Origin: Thermoplasmata archaeon
GTDB lineage: Archaea > Thermoplasmatota > Thermoplasmata > Lutacidiplasmatales > UBA184
Length of the DNA: 6,228 nt
Direction of reading: 5' to 3'
Assembly (NCBI GenBank): GCA_030039825.1
Contig: JASHUV010000079.1
Location: 1-6,228 of the forward strand
Shown here: positions 5,029 through 6,228 of the stretch, one piece after another
Position numbering within the stretch: position 1 is the first letter of the stretch
Layout of the letters: every line of letters starts with the position of its first letter
The notes under the pieces: model-generated
What the model was told of the DNA's origin: nothing
Databases searched by the model: none
What the model saw: only the letters and a program-made list of their open reading frames with translations
Made by a program: the position numbers and the translations under genes

Positions 5029-5394
5029 ATGCTTCGGACGATCGCGAAGGAGAATCCCGAGCTTCGCCTCACCCTCATCGACCTGAGGAAGGCGGCCCGG
5101 GCCAACAACGCGCCGCTCTGGGCCGCCGTCGCGCTCCGCCTCGCCCGCGGGCGTCACCGGGTGCCACCGCTCAACGTCGGGCACCTCGAGCGCCTGGCGG
5201 CGGCGAGGTCGACGGTCGTCGTCCCGGGGAAGCTCCTCGCCGAGGGGCGGCTCTCGAAGCCCGTGACCGTCGCCGTCTTCCATGCGTCGACGGCGGCCCG
5301 CGAGAAGGTCCACCGGGCGGGCGGGACCGTCGTCAGCATCCGTGAGCTGATCAAGAGCCATCCGGACGGCTCGGGAGTGCGCCTCCTTGCCTGA
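5029..5394 (+). CDS. rpl18e: 50S ribosomal protein eL18 (L18e)
   Basis: A 121-residue large-subunit protein, about the usual archaeal length. Recognisable segments are LIDLRKAARANNAPLWAAVA near the N-terminus, the basic stretch RLARGRHRVPPLNVGHLERL, then TVVVPGKLLAEGRLSKPVTV and FHASTAAREKVHRAGG before IRELIKSHPDGSGVRLL. This is the L15-like fold of archaeal/eukaryotic L18e, which binds 23S rRNA. It is the first gene of the archaeal order rpl18e-rpl13-rps9, with its own TATA box and probably a leaderless or short-leader mRNA. Its stop overlaps the TTG start of rpl13 by 8 nt. Confidence 0.95.
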   Translation: MLRTIAKENPELRLTLIDLRKAARANNAPLWAAVALRLARGRHRVPPLNVGHLERLAAARSTVVVPGKLLAEGRLSKPVTVAVFHASTAAREKVHRAGGTVVSIRELIKSHPDGSGVRLLA

Positions 5395-6025
5395 TCCGCC
5401 GGCCCCGAGCCCTTCCCCTTCGCCGGCGGCCCCGGCGGACGCTCCGGCGACGCCGGCGAAGCGGCGCGCGAAGCCGAAGAGCGGGACGGCCTCTCCTCCG
5501 AAGGCCGCCACGTCCCCGTCGCCCCCCGCGCCGCCCGCCCCCCCGAAGATGGCGAACCCCCCGACACCGGCGCCCGCGACGACGCCGAGGCCCGCCCCCC
5601 CGGCGCCCGGGACCGTCGTCGACGCCACCGGCCTCGTCCTCGGGCGCGCCGCGAGCAAGATCGCGAAGCGGCTCCTCGAGGGCGAGACGATCATCGTGGT
5701 CAACGCCGAGAAGAGCATCGTGACGGGCTCGCGCTCCGACGTCCTCGCCTTCTACACCGCGAACCGCGCCCGCGGCTCCAAGCGGACGGGCCCGCACTAC
5801 CCGCGCTATCCCGACCGGATCTTCCGTCGGACGGTCCGGGGGATGCTCCCCCACCTCAAGACGCGCGGGAAGGAGGCGCTCGACCGCCTCGAGGTCCACA
5901 TCGGCGTTCCCGGCCCGCTCGGCGGCTACGCCCGCCAGTCGATCGACGAGGCCCACCCGTCCCCTTCGCTCCGCACCCCGCTGACGCTCGAGGAGATCAC
6001 CCGTCTCCTGGGGGCCAAGCTGTGA
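5387..6025 (+). CDS. rpl13: 50S ribosomal protein uL13 with Pro/Ala-rich N-terminal extension
   Basis: A 212-residue protein; archaeal uL13 is usually about 140-155. The conserved fold starts near residue 77 with TVVDATGLVLGRAASKIAKR and continues through ETIIVVNAEK, GPHYPRYPDRIFRRTVRGML and LEVHIGVP. Residues 1-75 are low complexity and probably disordered: by hand count 29 are Pro and 18 Ala, with a basic cluster AKRRAKPK at 24-31. The TTG start at 5387 is supported by GGGAG at 5373-5377 (9-nt gap) and by overlap with the rpl18e stop. The only other in-frame start is the ATG of M55 at 5549, which has no SD and would still leave 21 extra residues. The protein binds 23S rRNA early in large-subunit assembly. 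The fold is certain; the start is fairly sure. Confidence 0.95.
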   Translation: MPDPPAPSPSPSPAAPADAPATPAKRRAKPKSGTASPPKAATSPSPPAPPAPPKMANPPTPAPATTPRPAPPAPGTVVDATGLVLGRAASKIAKRLLEGETIIVVNAEKSIVTGSRSDVLAFYTANRARGSKRTGPHYPRYPDRIFRRTVRGMLPHLKTRGKEALDRLEVHIGVPGPLGGYARQSIDEAHPSPSLRTPLTLEEITRLLGAKL

Positions 6026-6228
6026 AGGCCCCGACGATCGTGCAGGCCGCGGGCAAGCGGAAGTCGGCGATCGCCCGCGCGACGGTCCGGAAGGGCGCGG
6101 GCCGGGTCCGAATCAACCGCCAGCCCCTCGAGGTCGTCGAACCGGAGATCGTCCGCCAGAAGATCCACGAACCGCTGCTGATGGTCGGGGACCGCTGGAA
6201 GTCGCTCGACATCGACATCGAGGTGGAG
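6022..6228 (+). CDS. rps9: 30S ribosomal protein uS9 (3' end beyond the window)
   Basis: The first 69 residues are visible, starting at GTG 6022-6024, which overlaps the rpl13 TGA stop in a GTGA arrangement typical of translational coupling. The N-terminal signature AAGKRKSAIARATVRKGAGR (9-28) is diagnostic of S9, followed by VRINRQPLEVVEPEIVRQKI and HEPLLMVGDRW, which match the archaeal form. uS9 sits in the small-subunit head, and its C-terminal tail, not seen here, contacts P-site tRNA. In archaea this gene is commonly followed by rpoN and rpoK, which would lie beyond the right edge. Confidence 0.95.
   Translation, partial: MKAPTIVQAAGKRKSAIARATVRKGAGRVRINRQPLEVVEPEIVRQKIHEPLLMVGDRWKSLDIDIEVE

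Noticed and set aside
3886..5086. Plus-strand frames opposite the glycosyltransferase and PRC-barrel genes
   Set aside because: No recognisable domains; the minus-strand genes have conserved motifs and a promoter.
4993..5956. Minus-strand Gly/Arg/Val-rich frames opposite rpl18e and rpl13
   Set aside because: Antisense to unmistakable ribosomal proteins; low-complexity translation mirrors the Pro/Ala-rich uL13 extension.
1..6228. CRISPR array, tRNA or rRNA gene, insertion sequence, or toxin-antitoxin pair
   Set aside because: No regularly spaced direct repeats, cloverleaf sequences, transposase motifs or small toxin-like genes were seen in either strand.

Overview
The window reads as part of a high-GC archaeal chromosome. 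The evidence is a uL13-uS9 gene pair preceded by eL18 (an archaeal/eukaryotic ribosomal protein in archaeal operon order), a HerA-type ATPase, a COG1340-like coiled-coil protein, a small archaeal PRC-barrel protein, and TATA-box promoters about 31-34 nt upstream of start codons. GC content looks close to 70% by eye. A Thermoplasmata-like euryarchaeon is my best guess from the protein flavour, but this is low-confidence inference. No tRNA, rRNA, CRISPR array, IS element or phage gene was seen.

Layout. (1) 1-1035, minus strand: the first 345 residues of a HerA-like DUF87 ATPase that runs off the left edge. (2) 1036-1247: a divergent promoter spacer with a TATA box for each direction, two GC-rich inverted repeats, and a hairpin in the plus-strand leader that buries the Shine-Dalgarno sequence. 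(3) 1248-2932, plus: a coiled-coil protein followed 11 nt later by a HAD-family hydrolase that lacks the usual motif III lysine. (4) 2960-3737, plus: a V4R-domain protein and a Roadblock/LC7 protein in one unit, with a TATA box overlapping the HAD stop codon and a perfect inverted repeat just after it. (5) 3703-4843, minus: a PRC-barrel protein and an overlapping family 2 glycosyltransferase, convergent with and overlapping the Roadblock gene by 35 bp. (6) 4844-5028: a palindrome-rich divergent spacer. (7) 5029-6228, plus: rpl18e, rpl13 and rps9, each overlapping the next; uL13 has an unusual Pro/Ala-rich N-terminal extension.

How it fits together. The window is mainly chromosomal housekeeping: DNA end processing (HerA), ribosome assembly (eL18-uL13-uS9), surface or glycan modification (glycosyltransferase) and small sensor/adaptor proteins (V4R, Roadblock, PRC-barrel). 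I see no complete new defence or metabolic system. The items most worth a second look are the SD-sequestering leader hairpin of the coiled-coil gene, the V4R-Roadblock pair with its possible operator, the extended uL13, and the HAD protein with an altered active site.
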